A stretch of 64,000 nt of DNA from Macrococcoides caseolyticum (GTDB lineage Bacteria; Bacillota; Bacilli; Staphylococcales; Staphylococcaceae): assembly GCF_021366795.1 (NCBI RefSeq), contig NZ_JAHCPS010000004.1, forward strand, positions 1-64,000, given 5' to 3'. The notes under the pieces are model-generated. The model saw nothing but the letters and a program-made list of their open reading frames with translations. It was not told the DNA's origin and did no database searches. Shown one piece after another: positions 15,728 through 26,191 of the stretch (positions within the stretch are counted from its first letter, which is position 1; every line of letters starts with the position of its first letter). Position numbers and translations under genes: made by a program.

Positions 15728-17005
15728 TTATTTTAAGAAATAGCGTGAAATATCATTCCATGTCACCATAATCATAACAAAAAATAAGAAAATGGCACCT
15801 GTTGCAACGATATACATCTCAGCCTTTTTATTGACTGGTCGTCTAAATACCGCTTCATAAATCACAAATAATATTCGACCACCATCAAGTGCTGGTATCG
15901 GTAATAAGTTCATAATACCTAAATTAACAGAAAGCATAGCAGTATAAAAAATCAAGCTTTCTAATCCCATACTAGCAACTTTTTCAGTATTCTTATATAT
16001 ACCTACTGGACCATTCAGCATATCAAATGAGAACGTACCATTGAATATGGAAGCAAACATGATACCAAGTAAGGTGAAAATCTTTGTAGCACCATCAATC
16101 GTCATCGTGATACCGTATAGTAATTTATCTAAGAAACTACCACCTAACTCCGATTCAAACCCAATGACATAACGTTCTAAATTTTTTCCTTTACTTACTT
16201 CCTGTTTCATCAGCTTCGGCTTTAAGTCAAATGTCTTTTCCTGACCAGCACGATCAACGATTACCTTAATGGTTTTTCCACCATTTTGATTTAAAAAGCT
16301 TTTAATTTGATTGAAATTTGTAACTTTTTCATCATTCAATTGCTTGATCGTATCACCTTTTTTAAGTCCTACTTCCTGCGCCGGACTGTCTTTAGCAACA
16401 CCACTAATCGTCGTTGTCGGTGCCCCAACCATAAACGCTAATACGCTAAACAACACTAAAGCTAATATAAAGTTAAACAAGGGCCCTGCAAATAATGCTA
16501 AAAATTTCGGCCAAGGTTTTTTATTCTTAAACTGACGATCACGCGGTGCAATTTGTATTAAATCCCCTTCACGTACAAAATATGCTTCATTTGCAATGGG
16601 ATATCGCACTTGTTCATTCGTATATTGATTAATCCCTTCAATGAACAATGCATCTTCAAATTCTGAATCTGTTACTTCAATCTGCTCAATCTGTGTAAAT
16701 TCATGTTGATCATCTAAAATAACATGTGTTACTTCACCGGCTTGATTTCGTTTGACACTGATGGTCATCCCTTCTGTGATAGGATTTTGTTCCATACCAC
16801 TTCCCGCCATCATTACATAGCCACCAACCGGTAATAATCGAATCGTATATAACGTTTCATCTTTCTTATAAGAGAATATTTTCGGTCCCATACCGATTGC
16901 AAATTCAGGACACATAATCCCTGCGCGTTTCGCAAATAATAAATGACCAAATTCATGAACGGTCACAAGTAGTCCAAAGATTATAATAAAAGCGATAATT
17001 CCCAT
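15728..17005 (-). CDS. rseP: site-2 zinc metalloprotease RseP
   Basis: A membrane-embedded protease that cuts transmembrane substrates such as signal-peptide remnants and anti-sigma factors. 425 aa. The zinc motif HEFGH is at residues 17-21 in the first membrane segment. The PDZ domain is at about 195-270 (SPAQEVGLKKGDTI), and the second catalytic motif near the C-terminus reads PALDGG. At least four membrane segments are visible. The start codon lies one base after the dxr stop, so the two are translated together. Confidence 0.97.
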   Translation of the reverse strand: MGIIAFIIIFGLLVTVHEFGHLLFAKRAGIMCPEFAIGMGPKIFSYKKDETLYTIRLLPVGGYVMMAGSGMEQNPITEGMTISVKRNQAGEVTHVILDDQHEFTQIEQIEVTDSEFEDALFIEGINQYTNEQVRYPIANEAYFVREGDLIQIAPRDRQFKNKKPWPKFLALFAGPLFNFILALVLFSVLAFMVGAPTTTISGVAKDSPAQEVGLKKGDTIKQLNDEKVTNFNQIKSFLNQNGGKTIKVIVDRAGQEKTFDLKPKLMKQEVSKGKNLERYVIGFESELGGSFLDKLLYGITMTIDGATKIFTLLGIMFASIFNGTFSFDMLNGPVGIYKNTEKVASMGLESLIFYTAMLSVNLGIMNLLPIPALDGGRILFVIYEAVFRRPVNKKAEMYIVATGAIFLFFVMIMVTWNDISRYFLK

Positions 17006-17006
17006 G

Positions 17007-18143
17007 TTACACCTCGTAGTTCCTTGATTTATAGTCTGCGTCTACTGCTAATATTGTATCCAAATCTGGATTTTGAATCACTTGATGTGCATCCATCTCT
17101 CTTTCGATTAATGTCTCTATATCTAAGAAGCTTATTTTGCCATTTAGAAACATATCAACTGCTACTTCGTTTACAGCATTCATTACTGCAGGAAGTGTCC
17201 CACCTACTTCAATCGCTCTATATGCTAGTGCAAGACATTTATAGCGTTTAAGATCCATTGCTTTAAAGTCTAATGTAGCAATATCTGCTAAGTTTAAACG
17301 TTCAGCCTTTCTTGGCAATCGATCTGGATAACTAAATGCATAAAGTATTGGCATACGCATATCTGGCGTACCGAGCTGAGCAATAACACTCGTATCATTA
17401 AATTCCACCATAGAGTGAATGATACTTTGTTTGTGTAAAATGGTTTTAATGCGTTCAATCGGTAAATCAAATAACCATTTCGCTTCAATCACTTCTAAAC
17501 CCTTATTCATCATTGTTGCACTATCAATTGTAATTTTCTTACCCATTGACCAGTTCGGGTGATTTAATGCATCTTCCAGCGTAACATCTTTCAGTTCATC
17601 ACGTGTTAAATCTCTAAATGAACCACCACTCGCTGTAATGATTAGCTTTTCAATATTTTTACTATTTTCACCATTTAAACATTGAAAAATTGCTGAATGC
17701 TCAGAGTCAACCGGCAATATTTTTACGCCTTTTTCTTTAGCGCGTTGCATGACAATTTCACCTGCTACAACAAGCGTTTCTTTATTCGCTAAAGCAATGT
17801 CGATCCCTTGATCAATCGCGTGCAGTGTCGGACGTAAACCCACACTACCTAAAATTGAATTTAGTAAAATATCATTTTTATGAAACCCGGCAACTTCTAA
17901 TAATCCCTGGTCACCAAATACAACTCGAGTTTGTTTTCCATCTAAATTTAATTTATCAATATCTGATTCATTTTGTACACAGCAAATCACCGGATTAAAT
18001 TCATCTATAATTGCTTGAGCTGTATCAATTGATTGCCCTACCGCAAAACTTACTAGTTTAAAACGATCAGCATGTTCACGTATAATATCTAATCCTTGTA
18101 ATCCAACTGACCCACTTGCTCCTAATATTCCAATATGTTTCAT
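17007..18143 (-). CDS. dxr: 1-deoxy-D-xylulose 5-phosphate reductoisomerase
   Basis: Makes 2-C-methyl-D-erythritol 4-phosphate with NADPH, the second step of the MEP isoprenoid pathway. 378 aa. The NADPH-binding fold starts [12 protein letters not shown]; the metal-binding and flexible-loop regions are visible ([33 protein letters not shown]). Its presence shows that this organism has at least this MEP-pathway step. Most Staphylococcus species use mevalonate, so it is an informative taxonomic clue. It is coupled to rseP and preceded by a strong terminator after cdsA. Confidence 0.97.
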   Translation of the reverse strand: MKHIGILGASGSVGLQGLDIIREHADRFKLVSFAVGQSIDTAQAIIDEFNPVICCVQNESDIDKLNLDGKQTRVVFGDQGLLEVAGFHKNDILLNSILGSVGLRPTLHAIDQGIDIALANKETLVVAGEIVMQRAKEKGVKILPVDSEHSAIFQCLNGENSKNIEKLIITASGGSFRDLTRDELKDVTLEDALNHPNWSMGKKITIDSATMMNKGLEVIEAKWLFDLPIERIKTILHKQSIIHSMVEFNDTSVIAQLGTPDMRMPILYAFSYPDRLPRKAERLNLADIATLDFKAMDLKRYKCLALAYRAIEVGGTLPAVMNAVNEVAVDMFLNGKISFLDIETLIEREMDAHQVIQNPDLDTILAVDADYKSRNYEV

Positions 18144-18215
18144 AACTTCACCTTATTCTAAAATGTATTATTTTAATTTTATCATAAAACATTTTTAACT
18201 CCTACCTTAAAGAAA

Positions 18216-18245
18216 AAACACGTAGACGAAAGTCTACGTGTCTTC
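18216..18245 (-). terminator. intrinsic terminator after cdsA
   Basis: A perfect hairpin cacgtagac-gaaa-gtctacgtg is followed by a T-run (minus direction), beginning at the cdsA stop codon. dxr-rseP therefore needs its own promoter or read-through. Confidence 0.85.
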
Positions 18246-19036
18246 TATTGAAAGTTTATTAGAAAAATATTCATCAATGGTAATACAAAAATAAAAGAAT
18301 CAAAGCGGTCTAATATCCCACCGTGTCCAGGTAATAAGTTACCTGAGTCTTTAACATCAAAATGACGTTTTAAAGCTGATTCTACGAGGTCCCCTAATTG
18401 ACCAAACATACTAAATAGCCATGTTACAAGTATTAACGGAATTAATGATAAGGGCATATTATAATTCAGGCTAAAGATAATCGCAATAATTGTACTACAT
18501 GCAATACCACCAACAAATCCTTCAATGGTTTTGTTTGGGCTAATTTCCGGCCATAATTTATTTTTGCCAAACAAACGTCCAAAAATATATGCTCCCGTAT
18601 CCGTTACCCATACGACGAGTAATGCAAATAAAATGAACACTAAGCCATTTTCAGCTGCACGTGTTTCATAAAAGTACATAAATCCAATCCCAACATACGC
18701 AACTGCCAACATACAAAATGCTGCATCTACAAAGTTAAATCGATTTTTAGACATTACGGTATAACTTAACATAATTAAACTCATTAAAATAAGAAAAGGC
18801 ACCTGATAATCAAGTGATACAATATCACTTTTTTGTGGCGACATAATCAAACATAATGCGACGATACTAAATATACCTGGAAGTGAGTATAATTTAATAT
18901 TTTTCATATTCAGGACTTCTTTTAATGCAACAATCGCTAATAAATATGCCATGACGAGTAATGGTAACTGACCATATATTACGATAGGCAGAAATATTGC
19001 CATTGCAATGATCGCTGTAATCGTTCTTGTCTTCAT
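18245..19036 (-). CDS. cdsA: phosphatidate cytidylyltransferase
   Basis: Makes CDP-diacylglycerol from phosphatidic acid and CTP, the branch point of phospholipid synthesis. 263 aa from the ATG at 19036, chosen for its aaggag site. A polytopic membrane protein with about seven or eight hydrophobic segments. The family signature near the C-terminus is seen as [19 protein letters not shown], with the conserved Asp residues. It follows uppS after 10 bp, the conserved uppS-cdsA pair. Confidence 0.96.
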   Translation of the reverse strand: MKTRTITAIIAMAIFLPIVIYGQLPLLVMAYLLAIVALKEVLNMKNIKLYSLPGIFSIVALCLIMSPQKSDIVSLDYQVPFLILMSLIMLSYTVMSKNRFNFVDAAFCMLAVAYVGIGFMYFYETRAAENGLVFILFALLVVWVTDTGAYIFGRLFGKNKLWPEISPNKTIEGFVGGIACSTIIAIIFSLNYNMPLSLIPLILVTWLFSMFGQLGDLVESALKRHFDVKDSGNLLPGHGGILDRFDSFIFVLPLMNIFLINFQ

Positions 19037-19046
19037 TTTTAACTCC

Positions 19047-19802
19047 TTATAATCCACCGAATCTTCTATGTCGGCTATTGTAGATTTCTATACATTCATC
19101 TAATGATGCTTCATTAAAATCTGGCCATAAAGTATCAACAAACACAAACTCACTATATGAACTTTGCCAAATCAGGAAATTACTTAATCGTTCTTCTCCT
19201 GATGTCCGAATTAAAAGTTCAGGGTCAGGTATCCCTTTTGTAAATAGATATTCGCTAAAAGTTTCATCATTGATTTCACTTAAATCTATTTTGTTCTCTT
19301 TATAATACTCTGCAATCATTTGTACCGCAGATATAATTTCTTTTCGTCCGCCATAATTTAATGCAAATATAAGTGTGAGTCCTGTATTATGTTTCGTTTG
19401 TTCTTTAGCTTCAAGGACAGCTTGACGTGTATGCTCCGGTAACTGATCAATAAATCCTATCGTTTCAACTTTAACATTTTTCTCAATAAGCTCAGGTAAA
19501 AATGTTGAAAGAAAGTCACCTGGTAATTTCATTAAATAATTGACTTCTTCTTTTGGTCTTGACCAGTTTTCTGTCGAAAATGCATAGAGCGTTAAATATT
19601 TTACACCAATATCACTCGCATGTCGTGTGATTGCTTTTACTGTTTGCATTCCTTCATAATGGCCTTTAATTCGCGGCATTTTACGAAGTTTTGCCCAACG
19701 TCCATTGCCATCCATTATAATCGCAATGTGATTTGGAATCGATTCATGTTTTATTTTTGTACTTTGTTCTTTTTTTCTTTTTTTATTTTTAAAAGGAAAC
19801 AT
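19047..19802 (-). CDS. uppS: undecaprenyl pyrophosphate synthase
   Basis: Elongates farnesyl diphosphate with isopentenyl diphosphate to the C55 carrier lipid used for peptidoglycan and teichoic acids. 251 aa. The cis-prenyltransferase signature [14 protein letters not shown] with the catalytic Asp is at about residue 25-40. Other conserved parts are [15 protein letters not shown] and the C-terminal [19 protein letters not shown]. The N-terminus has a basic extension (KNKKRKKEQ). Its product also supplies the lipid carrier used by the glycosylation cassette at 35950. Confidence 0.97.
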   Translation of the reverse strand: MFPFKNKKRKKEQSTKIKHESIPNHIAIIMDGNGRWAKLRKMPRIKGHYEGMQTVKAITRHASDIGVKYLTLYAFSTENWSRPKEEVNYLMKLPGDFLSTFLPELIEKNVKVETIGFIDQLPEHTRQAVLEAKEQTKHNTGLTLIFALNYGGRKEIISAVQMIAEYYKENKIDLSEINDETFSEYLFTKGIPDPELLIRTSGEERLSNFLIWQSSYSEFVFVDTLWPDFNEASLDECIEIYNSRHRRFGGL

Positions 19803-19885
19803 ATTGTCCTCCTATATTCAAAACATTATTTATTTATTCTAACATAAAACCATTGTCTATAGCATGGATATACAAAAATATGCAC

Positions 19886-19924
19886 AAAAAAAAGACTGAG
19901 ACAACAAAATGCCATTATCTCAGC
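19886..19924 (-). terminator. terminator after frr
   Basis: Stem ctgaga/tctcag around a 16-nt loop, followed by eight T residues on the minus strand and placed just after the frr stop codon. It separates frr from uppS-cdsA. Confidence 0.7.
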
Positions 19925-19933
19925 CTAAAAACA

Positions 19934-20491
19934 TTAAACTTCTAAAATGCTGCTTTCTTTTTCTGCAGTTAATGTGTCGATTTTTTTAATGTGGTTATCC
20001 GTTTCAGTTTGAACATCATCTGTGAATGATTTTAAATCATCTTCAGTCAGTTCACCATTTTTTTCTGCTTTTTTAAGTGCGTCGTTGGCATCACGGCGAA
20101 TGTTACGGATGGCAACTTTAGCATTCTCAGCTTCTTTTTTCGCTTCTTTTACTAATTCTTTACGACGTTCTTCAGTCAGTGCTGGTACCGTAATACGAAT
20201 CACATTACCATCTGATGTAGGATTTACGCCTAAGTTTGCCATATTGATTGCTTTTAAGATATCATCAATTGAAGATTTGTCATAAGGTGTTACAAGTAAC
20301 ATTCTTGGTTCTGGCACGGAAATACCAGCTAATTGTTGAACCGGTGTATCTGCACCGTAGTAGTTTACAGAAACGCGTTCTAAAAGATTTGCATTCGCAT
20401 GTCCTGCACGGATCGCTGCAAAATCACGTTGTAAGCTTTCGATACTTTTTTGCATTTTTGACTTTAAGTCGTTTAATATTTCTGTCGTCAT
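19934..20491 (-). CDS. frr: ribosome recycling factor
   Basis: Splits post-termination ribosomes together with EF-G. 185 aa, the normal length. The sequence shows the N-terminal helix ([21 protein letters not shown]), the small beta domain ([14 protein letters not shown]...[11 protein letters not shown]) and the long C-terminal helices. It lies 51 bp after pyrH, the conserved pairing in bacteria. Confidence 0.98.
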   Translation of the reverse strand: MTTEILNDLKSKMQKSIESLQRDFAAIRAGHANANLLERVSVNYYGADTPVQQLAGISVPEPRMLLVTPYDKSSIDDILKAINMANLGVNPTSDGNVIRITVPALTEERRKELVKEAKKEAENAKVAIRNIRRDANDALKKAEKNGELTEDDLKSFTDDVQTETDNHIKKIDTLTAEKESSILEV

Positions 20492-20542
20492 GATAAATCT
20501 CCTTTAAATTCATTATTAATCGTATACAGTTATTATAACAAA

Positions 20543-21265
20543 TTATTTTGTAATTGTTGTACCAATTTCTTCGCCCATTACTGCACGTTTAATGTTGCCA
20601 TCTTCCATAATTGAGAACACTACTAATGGAATATCATTATCCATACAGAAAGAACTTGCAGTCGAATCCATAACTTGCAGACCTTCCTGTAACATTTGAA
20701 TATATGTTAATTTTTCGTATTTTACAGCATTTGGATCAACCTTTGGATCTGCTGAATATACACCGTCTACATTGTTTTTACCCATTAAGATAACATCTGC
20801 TTCCATTTCAGCGGCACGCAGTGCTGCAGTCGTATCTGTTGAGAAGTATGGATTACCAATACCCGCTGCAAAAATAACAACACGTCCTTTTTCCAGGTGT
20901 CGAATTGCACGACGTCTGATATAAGGTTCAGCGACTTGTTTCATCTCTATAGAAGTTAATACACGTGTATCACAATCTAATTGTTCTAAAGAGTCTTGAA
21001 GTGCAAGTGAATTCATCACAGTTGCAAGCATCCCCATATAATCTGCAGTTCCGCGGTCCATGCCTAAATCGCTTCCTGTTTTACCACGCCAGATATTGCC
21101 GCCACCCACAATTACTGCAACTTCGCAATCCATCTTAGCAACTTCTGCTACTTGCTTTGCAATACTTTTAATAACGAAAGGATTGATTCCAAAACCAGTT
21201 TCACCGGCTAATGCTTCACCGCTTAATTTTAATACGACACGTTTGTATTTAGATACATCATTCAT
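20543..21265 (-). CDS. pyrH: UMP kinase
   Basis: Phosphorylates UMP to UDP in pyrimidine nucleotide synthesis. 240 aa hexameric amino-acid-kinase fold enzyme. Visible: the phosphate-binding [12 protein letters not shown] at the N-terminus, [11 protein letters not shown] (UMP site), [13 protein letters not shown] and the DPKVDPNA loop. Neighbours tsf (upstream) and frr (downstream) follow the conserved order. A perfect 12-bp palindrome resembling a Fur box lies about 125 bp upstream of the start, inside the probable promoter region. Confidence 0.98.
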   Translation of the reverse strand: MNDVSKYKRVVLKLSGEALAGETGFGINPFVIKSIAKQVAEVAKMDCEVAVIVGGGNIWRGKTGSDLGMDRGTADYMGMLATVMNSLALQDSLEQLDCDTRVLTSIEMKQVAEPYIRRRAIRHLEKGRVVIFAAGIGNPYFSTDTTAALRAAEMEADVILMGKNNVDGVYSADPKVDPNAVKYEKLTYIQMLQEGLQVMDSTASSFCMDNDIPLVVFSIMEDGNIKRAVMGEEIGTTITK

Positions 21266-21387
21266 TCAATATTCCATCCTCTCAAATATTTTCTTGTACG
21301 CTTCAATAATAATCTACAAATAAAATATTTGTACACTTAATCTCTATTATACACAAAACTATTAGTATTATAACAGTAAATATGTTG

Positions 21388-21415
21388 GATTGAAATGATT
21401 ATCATCATTTCAATC
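21388..21415. promoter_or_regulatory. Fur-box-like palindrome upstream of pyrH
   Basis: A perfect 12-bp inverted repeat (gattgaaatgat-tatc-atcatttcaatc) contains aatgattatcat, identical to the central 12 bases of the Gram-positive Fur consensus. It lies between the tsf terminator and TATAAT-like sequences on the minus strand (around 21368 and 21346). It may be an operator or simply a hairpin. Confidence 0.35.
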
Positions 21416-21433
21416 ATTTCAATTCATATGTAT

Positions 21434-21458
21434 AAAAAAAGACACCGAAGTGTCTTTT
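21434..21458 (-). terminator. intrinsic terminator after tsf
   Basis: Stem aaagacac/gtgtcttt with a short loop and a T-run on the minus strand, seven bases after the tsf stop codon. Confidence 0.85.
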
Positions 21459-21464
21459 CTTTTA

Positions 21465-22346
21465 TTATTTACCCATTTGACCCATTACTTCGTCAGCAAA
21501 GTTATCTTGGCGTTTCTCGATACCTTCTCCAACTTCATAACGAACGAATGATTTTAAAGTGCCACCTTTAGATTTTAAGAATTCTGCAACTGTTTGATCT
21601 GGATTTTTAACGAATGGTTGATCAACTGCACAAATCTCTTCTAAATATTTACGTATACGGCCTTCTACCATTTTTTCAACGATATTTTCAGGTTTACCTT
21701 CATTTAAGGCTTGTTGTTTTAATACGTTCTTTTCGTGCTCTAATTCTTCAACAGAAACTTGTTCACGAGAAACGAATTTAGGGTTTAATGCAGCGATGTG
21801 CATCGCAACATCTTTTGCACCTTCAGCATCAGTTGAATTTTCAACTAAAGCTAATACACCAATGCGTCCACCCATGTGTAAGTATTCACCAAATGTATCT
21901 GCATCTGTTTTAGTTACTAAAACGAAACGACGTAAAGTTAATTTTTCTCCGATTGTTGAAATTGCTTCATTCATTTTAACTTCAACTGTTTTACCCGCTT
22001 CGATTTCAGAAGCCATTAAAGCGTCTAAGTCTGCAGGTTTCGCAGTTAAAATATGCTCAGCGATTTCTTTAACTAAAGCTTGGAAGCCTTCATTACGTGC
22101 AACGAAGTCAGTTTCAGAGTTTAATTCTAATAATACTGCATCGTTTCCTTTAGAAGCTACATAAGTTGTACCTTCAGCAGCGATACGGTCAGCTTTCTTA
22201 GCTGCTTTAGCAATACCTTTTTCACGTAAGTAATCAACAGCTGCGTCGATATCTCCGTTCGTTTCAGTTAATGCTTTTTTGCAGTCCATCATACCTGCGC
22301 CTGTTCTTTCACGTAATTGTTTAACTAATTGTGCTGTAATAGCCAT
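21465..22346 (-). CDS. tsf: elongation factor Ts
   Basis: Exchanges GDP for GTP on EF-Tu. 293 aa. It has the N-terminal UBA-like domain ([17 protein letters not shown]), the conserved core motif [11 protein letters not shown] and the dimerisation subdomain. It follows rpsB with a hairpin in the 134-bp gap, so the level of EF-Ts is probably set by partial termination after rpsB. Confidence 0.98.
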   Translation of the reverse strand: MAITAQLVKQLRERTGAGMMDCKKALTETNGDIDAAVDYLREKGIAKAAKKADRIAAEGTTYVASKGNDAVLLELNSETDFVARNEGFQALVKEIAEHILTAKPADLDALMASEIEAGKTVEVKMNEAISTIGEKLTLRRFVLVTKTDADTFGEYLHMGGRIGVLALVENSTDAEGAKDVAMHIAALNPKFVSREQVSVEELEHEKNVLKQQALNEGKPENIVEKMVEGRIRKYLEEICAVDQPFVKNPDQTVAEFLKSKGGTLKSFVRYEVGEGIEKRQDNFADEVMGQMGK

Positions 22347-22435
22347 TATAATACCTCCAAAGAATTTGTGTTTTTACAATATTAATAATACTAAACAATA
22401 GCTAAAAACGCTAAAGTAAAGTGATCAACTTTTTA

Positions 22436-22471
22436 AAAAAAGTGATAAATGTTATACACTTATCACTTTTC
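22436..22471 (-). terminator. hairpin/attenuator between rpsB and tsf
   Basis: Stem aaaagtgat/atcactttt with a 15-nt loop, followed by TTTTTTT on the minus strand, directly after rpsB. No strong separate tsf promoter stands out, so it likely causes partial termination. Confidence 0.7.
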
Positions 22472-22480
22472 ATTTAAAAC

Positions 22481-23257
22481 TTAAGCTTCTGTCGTTTCTG
22501 CTTGTTCTTCAGCAGGTGCTTCAGTCGTTTCAGTTAAATCGATATTTTGTTCAGCCGCTACTTCTTCGTTAGAAACGCCTTGGCGTCCTTCTAAGATAGC
22601 ATCTGCCATTTTACCAGTTAATAATTTAACGGCACGGATTGCATCATCGTTTGCTGGGATAACATAATCGATTTCGTCTGGATCACAGTTTGTATCAACG
22701 ATACCAACGATTGGAATGTGTAATTTTTTAGCTTCAGCAATCGCGTTACGCTCTTTACGAGGGTCAACAACGAATAATGCTGATGGCATAGATTTCATTT
22801 CACGGATACCGCCTAAGAATTTGATTAAACGATCATATTCTTTTTTAAGTTCAACAACTTCTTTTTTAGGAAGTACGTCGAATGTACCGTCTTCTTCCAT
22901 TTTTTCGATTTCAGAAATACGTTTTACACGTTTGTTGATTGTTTTGTAGTTTGTTAAAGTACCACCTAACCAACGTTCGTTGATGAAGAATTGACCTGAA
23001 CGGATTGCTTCATCTTTAATCGCATCTTGTGCTTGTTTTTTTGTACCAACGAATAATACAGTACCGCCTTCTTCAGAAACAGATTTCATAAAGTTGTATG
23101 CTTCTTCAACTTTCTTAACTGTTTTTTGTAAATCGATAATGTAGATACCGTTTCTTTCAGTGAAGATGTATTTCTTCATTTTTGGGTTCCAGCGACGTGT
23201 TTGGTGACCGAAGTGAACACCAGCTTCTAACAATTGTTTCATTGAGATTACTGCCAT
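22481..23257 (-). CDS. rpsB: 30S ribosomal protein S2
   Basis: Ribosomal protein of the small subunit. 258 aa. The N-terminus [22 protein letters not shown] and the central [12 protein letters not shown] are family signatures; the C-terminal tail is Glu/Thr-rich as in staphylococci. The ribosome site is taggagg. A consensus-like promoter lies about 125 bp upstream, giving a long leader with a small hairpin (ggctttaaaaaagcc), which may serve autoregulation. Confidence 0.99.
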   Translation of the reverse strand: MAVISMKQLLEAGVHFGHQTRRWNPKMKKYIFTERNGIYIIDLQKTVKKVEEAYNFMKSVSEEGGTVLFVGTKKQAQDAIKDEAIRSGQFFINERWLGGTLTNYKTINKRVKRISEIEKMEEDGTFDVLPKKEVVELKKEYDRLIKFLGGIREMKSMPSALFVVDPRKERNAIAEAKKLHIPIVGIVDTNCDPDEIDYVIPANDDAIRAVKLLTGKMADAILEGRQGVSNEEVAAEQNIDLTETTEAPAEEQAETTEA

Positions 23258-23379
23258 TTTATTTTCCTCCTAATTGGTTTTATTCCTCCACTACAGGCAA
23301 TTTCGGAAACAACTTGTGTTGCACCCTCCAAAATATTCATCCATAGTGTGTGAATTTGGCTTTTTTAAAGCCGTATATG

Positions 23380-23408
23380 AATATACCATAAAAAAACGCG
23401 TGTATCAA
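23380..23408 (-). promoter_or_regulatory. rpsB-tsf promoter inside the codY terminator
   Basis: The minus strand shows TTGATA (23403-23408), a 17-nt spacer and TATATT (23380-23385). The -35 hexamer and spacer are formed from the codY terminator stem itself. The predicted start near 23373 gives a leader of about 115 nt. Confidence 0.7.
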
Positions 23409-23442
23409 TAGTTTTTTATCAAAAAACATTGATGCAACGCGT
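23390..23442 (-). terminator. intrinsic terminator of the xerC-hslV-hslU-codY operon
   Basis: A long composite stem (acgcgt outer pairs, tatcaat/attgatg middle, gtttttt/aaaaaac inner) with a T-run on the minus strand, 10 bp after the codY stop. Confidence 0.8.
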
Positions 23443-23451
23443 ATTGTATGA

Positions 23452-24225
23452 TTAATGCGTATTGGCTAACTCTTCTAAGAATTTTTCTTTTTTAATTTTA
23501 ATGAATGTCCCTTTCATTCCTAAAGAACGTGATTCGATGACACCCGCTGATTCTAATTTGCGTAAAGCATTAACAATCACCGAACGTGTAATCCCTACAC
23601 GGTCTGCAACTTTTGAAGCAACGAGTAAACCTTCATTTGCGCCAAGTTCTTCAAAGATATGTTCGATTGCTTCCTTCTCAGAGTATGATAATGAGCTGAT
23701 AGCCATATTAATCGCCGCTTTATCACGTGCAATTTTTTCAATATCTGCATGTTTTTCACGTAAAATTTCCATACCTACAACTGTTGCCGCATATTCTCCT
23801 AATACTAAATCGTTATCATCATAATCTTTATCAACACGACCAAGAACAAGTGTACCAAGACGTGTGCCGCCACCTTTAATCGGAATAACGACTGAGTTCG
23901 ATTTTTTAAATAAATCTTTACTTTCCTGTGGAAAAACTGTTAAATCATTATCTAAAGGAATGTTACTTATCGTTTCATCAACTTCTAATAATAAATCAAC
24001 ATACGCTTTTGGGAATTGACGTTCTTCAAGCATTTTAATAATACGCTCATTTTTTAATAATTCATTGACACCAAAACCTAATAACTTTCCTCGACGCGAT
24101 AAAATAAATACGTTAGATTGCATTGTTATACCTAACTGATCAGCCATTTCTTTGAAATCTACAGCCAGTCCTTTATGTTCCTGTAATAATTGATTAATTG
24201 CACGTGTTCTTTTTAATAATGACAT
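23452..24225 (-). CDS. codY: GTP-sensing global regulator CodY
   Basis: Represses amino-acid synthesis, transport and many stationary-phase genes when GTP and branched-chain amino acids are plentiful. Start placed at the second Met (24225), which gives the canonical 257 aa and a correct gap from aaaggag. The N-terminal GAF domain (residues about 1-155) binds isoleucine or valine; the C-terminal winged helix ([24 protein letters not shown], about 200-225) binds DNA. It is the last gene of the conserved xerC-hslV-hslU-codY operon. Confidence 0.98.
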   Translation of the reverse strand: MSLLKRTRAINQLLQEHKGLAVDFKEMADQLGITMQSNVFILSRRGKLLGFGVNELLKNERIIKMLEERQFPKAYVDLLLEVDETISNIPLDNDLTVFPQESKDLFKKSNSVVIPIKGGGTRLGTLVLGRVDKDYDDNDLVLGEYAATVVGMEILREKHADIEKIARDKAAINMAISSLSYSEKEAIEHIFEELGANEGLLVASKVADRVGITRSVIVNALRKLESAGVIESRSLGMKGTFIKIKKEKFLEELANTH

Positions 24226-24245
24226 GTTCATTCTCCTTTAAATGT

Positions 24246-25625
24246 TTATAATATAAATTCACTTAAATCTCTATTTTTTGATATTGTACCTAATTTTGAT
24301 TCAACATATTGTGCCGTTATATCTACATGTGCATTTGGCATGTCAGGTGCTTCATACGATAAGTCCTCAAGCATTTTTTCCATTATCGTATGCAAGCGTC
24401 GTGCACCAATGTTATCAGTATCCTGATTAACATCATATGCAATTTGAGCTAGCTTTTCGATTGCTTCATCTGTAAAACGAATGGTTACCTGCTCTGTTGC
24501 TAATAGACTTTCGTATTGCTTTAACAGAGACGTTTTCGGTTCTTTTAATATTCTTATAAAATCATCAACTGACAATTTTTCAAGTTCCACACGAATTGGG
24601 AATCGTCCTTGTAATTCCGGTATTAAATCGCTTGGTTTTGAAACGTGAAAAGCGCCAGCGCCAATGAACAAGATATGTTCAGTGTTCACTGCACCATATT
24701 TCGTTTGCACGACACTTCCTTCAACAATCGGTAAAATATCTCGTTGCACACCTTGTCTTGATACGTCAGCTGTTTGATTACCGCCTGCAATTTTATCAAT
24801 TTCGTCAATAAACACAATACCCATGGTTTCAACAAGATGTATCGCTTCATCCTGAACTGACGTTTCATCAATGAGTTTAGTCGCTTCTTCATCAATTAAT
24901 ATTTCACGGGCTTTTTCTACAGGTAAAGTTCGTTCTACTTTTTTCTTAGGCATCATTTGACTTAACATGTCCTGCATATTATCTTGCATACCGTTCATAC
25001 CAAACATTCCAATGCCGTTCATTTCCTGTTCTACTTTTATTTTAACCATCTCTTGCTCAAGTAAACCTGAAAGTAATTTTTCACGAATATCTTTTCGTTT
25101 AATTCTTACAGCTTCATCTGGTGCATCCTCTTCATCATTATCCTGAACTGACTGGTTAAACAACATTTCAAATGGATTAGCTGATTGCTTTTCTTTCTTT
25201 TTCATCGCCGGAGCAAGTAATTTAATAAGGCGTTCTGTCGCATTACGCTCTGCTTCAGCACGAACTTCTTGTTTCTTCTGTTGTTTAATCAGTCGAATGC
25301 CATTTTCGGTCAAATCACGAATCATACTTTCAACATCACGCCCAACATAGCCTACTTCTGTATATTTCGTTGCTTCCACTTTTACAAATGGTGCACCAAC
25401 GAGTTTTGCCATACGTCTGGCAATTTCAGTTTTACCAACACCTGTTGGACCAATCATTAATATATTTTTAGGAATGATTTCCTTTTGCATCGTTTCATCT
25501 AAAGCCATACGTCGATATCGATTGCGTAAACTAATCGCAACTTTACGCTTCGCGTCTGTTTGCCCTACGATATGTTCATCGAGGTGTTTTACAATGGCTT
25601 TTGGTGTTAAATTGTATTGATTCAA
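24246..25625 (-). CDS. hslU: ATP-dependent unfoldase HslU (ClpY)
   Basis: The AAA+ ring that unfolds substrates and feeds them to HslV. 459 aa. Walker A is GPTGVGKTE (residues about 59-67), Walker B reads [11 protein letters not shown], and the pore-region motif YVGRDVESM is present. The intermediate domain between them is Lys/Glu/Met-rich. The C-terminal sensor 2 region reads [14 protein letters not shown]. It lies 11 bp after hslV. Confidence 0.98.
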   Translation of the reverse strand: MNQYNLTPKAIVKHLDEHIVGQTDAKRKVAISLRNRYRRMALDETMQKEIIPKNILMIGPTGVGKTEIARRMAKLVGAPFVKVEATKYTEVGYVGRDVESMIRDLTENGIRLIKQQKKQEVRAEAERNATERLIKLLAPAMKKKEKQSANPFEMLFNQSVQDNDEEDAPDEAVRIKRKDIREKLLSGLLEQEMVKIKVEQEMNGIGMFGMNGMQDNMQDMLSQMMPKKKVERTLPVEKAREILIDEEATKLIDETSVQDEAIHLVETMGIVFIDEIDKIAGGNQTADVSRQGVQRDILPIVEGSVVQTKYGAVNTEHILFIGAGAFHVSKPSDLIPELQGRFPIRVELEKLSVDDFIRILKEPKTSLLKQYESLLATEQVTIRFTDEAIEKLAQIAYDVNQDTDNIGARRLHTIMEKMLEDLSYEAPDMPNAHVDITAQYVESKLGTISKNRDLSEFIL

Positions 25626-25636
25626 GCGAGTCCCTC

Positions 25637-26179
25637 CTATAATTCTTCAACGATAATATTATGATTTGTAAATACGCAGATATCTGCAGCTGTTTCAAGG
25701 GAAGCCAGTGCAATTTCTTTAGCACTCAAGTGGTTTGCATGTTTTTTTAATGCACGTCCAGCACTTAATGCATAGTTACCCCCTGAACCAATCGCGATAA
25801 TATCATCGTCTGGCTGAATCACTTCACCCGTACCACTGACGACAAGCAATTCATTTTTATTCATCACGATTAACATTGCCTCAAGTTGACGTAGCATTTT
25901 ATCGCCTCGCCACTCTTTCGCTAATTCAACTGCAGCACGTGATAAATTACCATTGTATTCATGCAGTTTCATTTCAAATTTCTCAAACAATGTGAATGCA
26001 TCTGCAACACTACCAGCAAAACCAGCAACAACTTCATCATTAAATAATCGACGCACTTTTCTTGCAGTTTGTTTCATAATCACCTGTTGACCAAGTGTCA
26101 CCTGACCATCACCACTCATGGCACAGGCACCATTATGTCGGACAGCAAATATTGTAGTTGCATGTATTTGATGATTCAA
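25637..26179 (-). CDS. hslV: HslV (ClpQ) peptidase subunit
   Basis: Proteolytic core of the HslUV protease, related to proteasome beta subunits. 180 aa. As in other staphylococcal homologues the catalytic Thr follows a short leader ([12 protein letters not shown]), so maturation by removal of about seven residues is expected. Conserved [10 protein letters not shown] and the [16 protein letters not shown] region are present. It sits 12 bp after xerC in the operon. Confidence 0.97.
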   Translation of the reverse strand: MNHQIHATTIFAVRHNGACAMSGDGQVTLGQQVIMKQTARKVRRLFNDEVVAGFAGSVADAFTLFEKFEMKLHEYNGNLSRAAVELAKEWRGDKMLRQLEAMLIVMNKNELLVVSGTGEVIQPDDDIIAIGSGGNYALSAGRALKKHANHLSAKEIALASLETAADICVFTNHNIIVEEL

Positions 26180-26191
26180 AAAATCAGCTCC

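Noticed and set aside
25637-26179. HslV lacking an N-terminal catalytic Thr
   Set aside because: The Thr is present after a short leader (HATT), as in S. aureus, so no defect is called.
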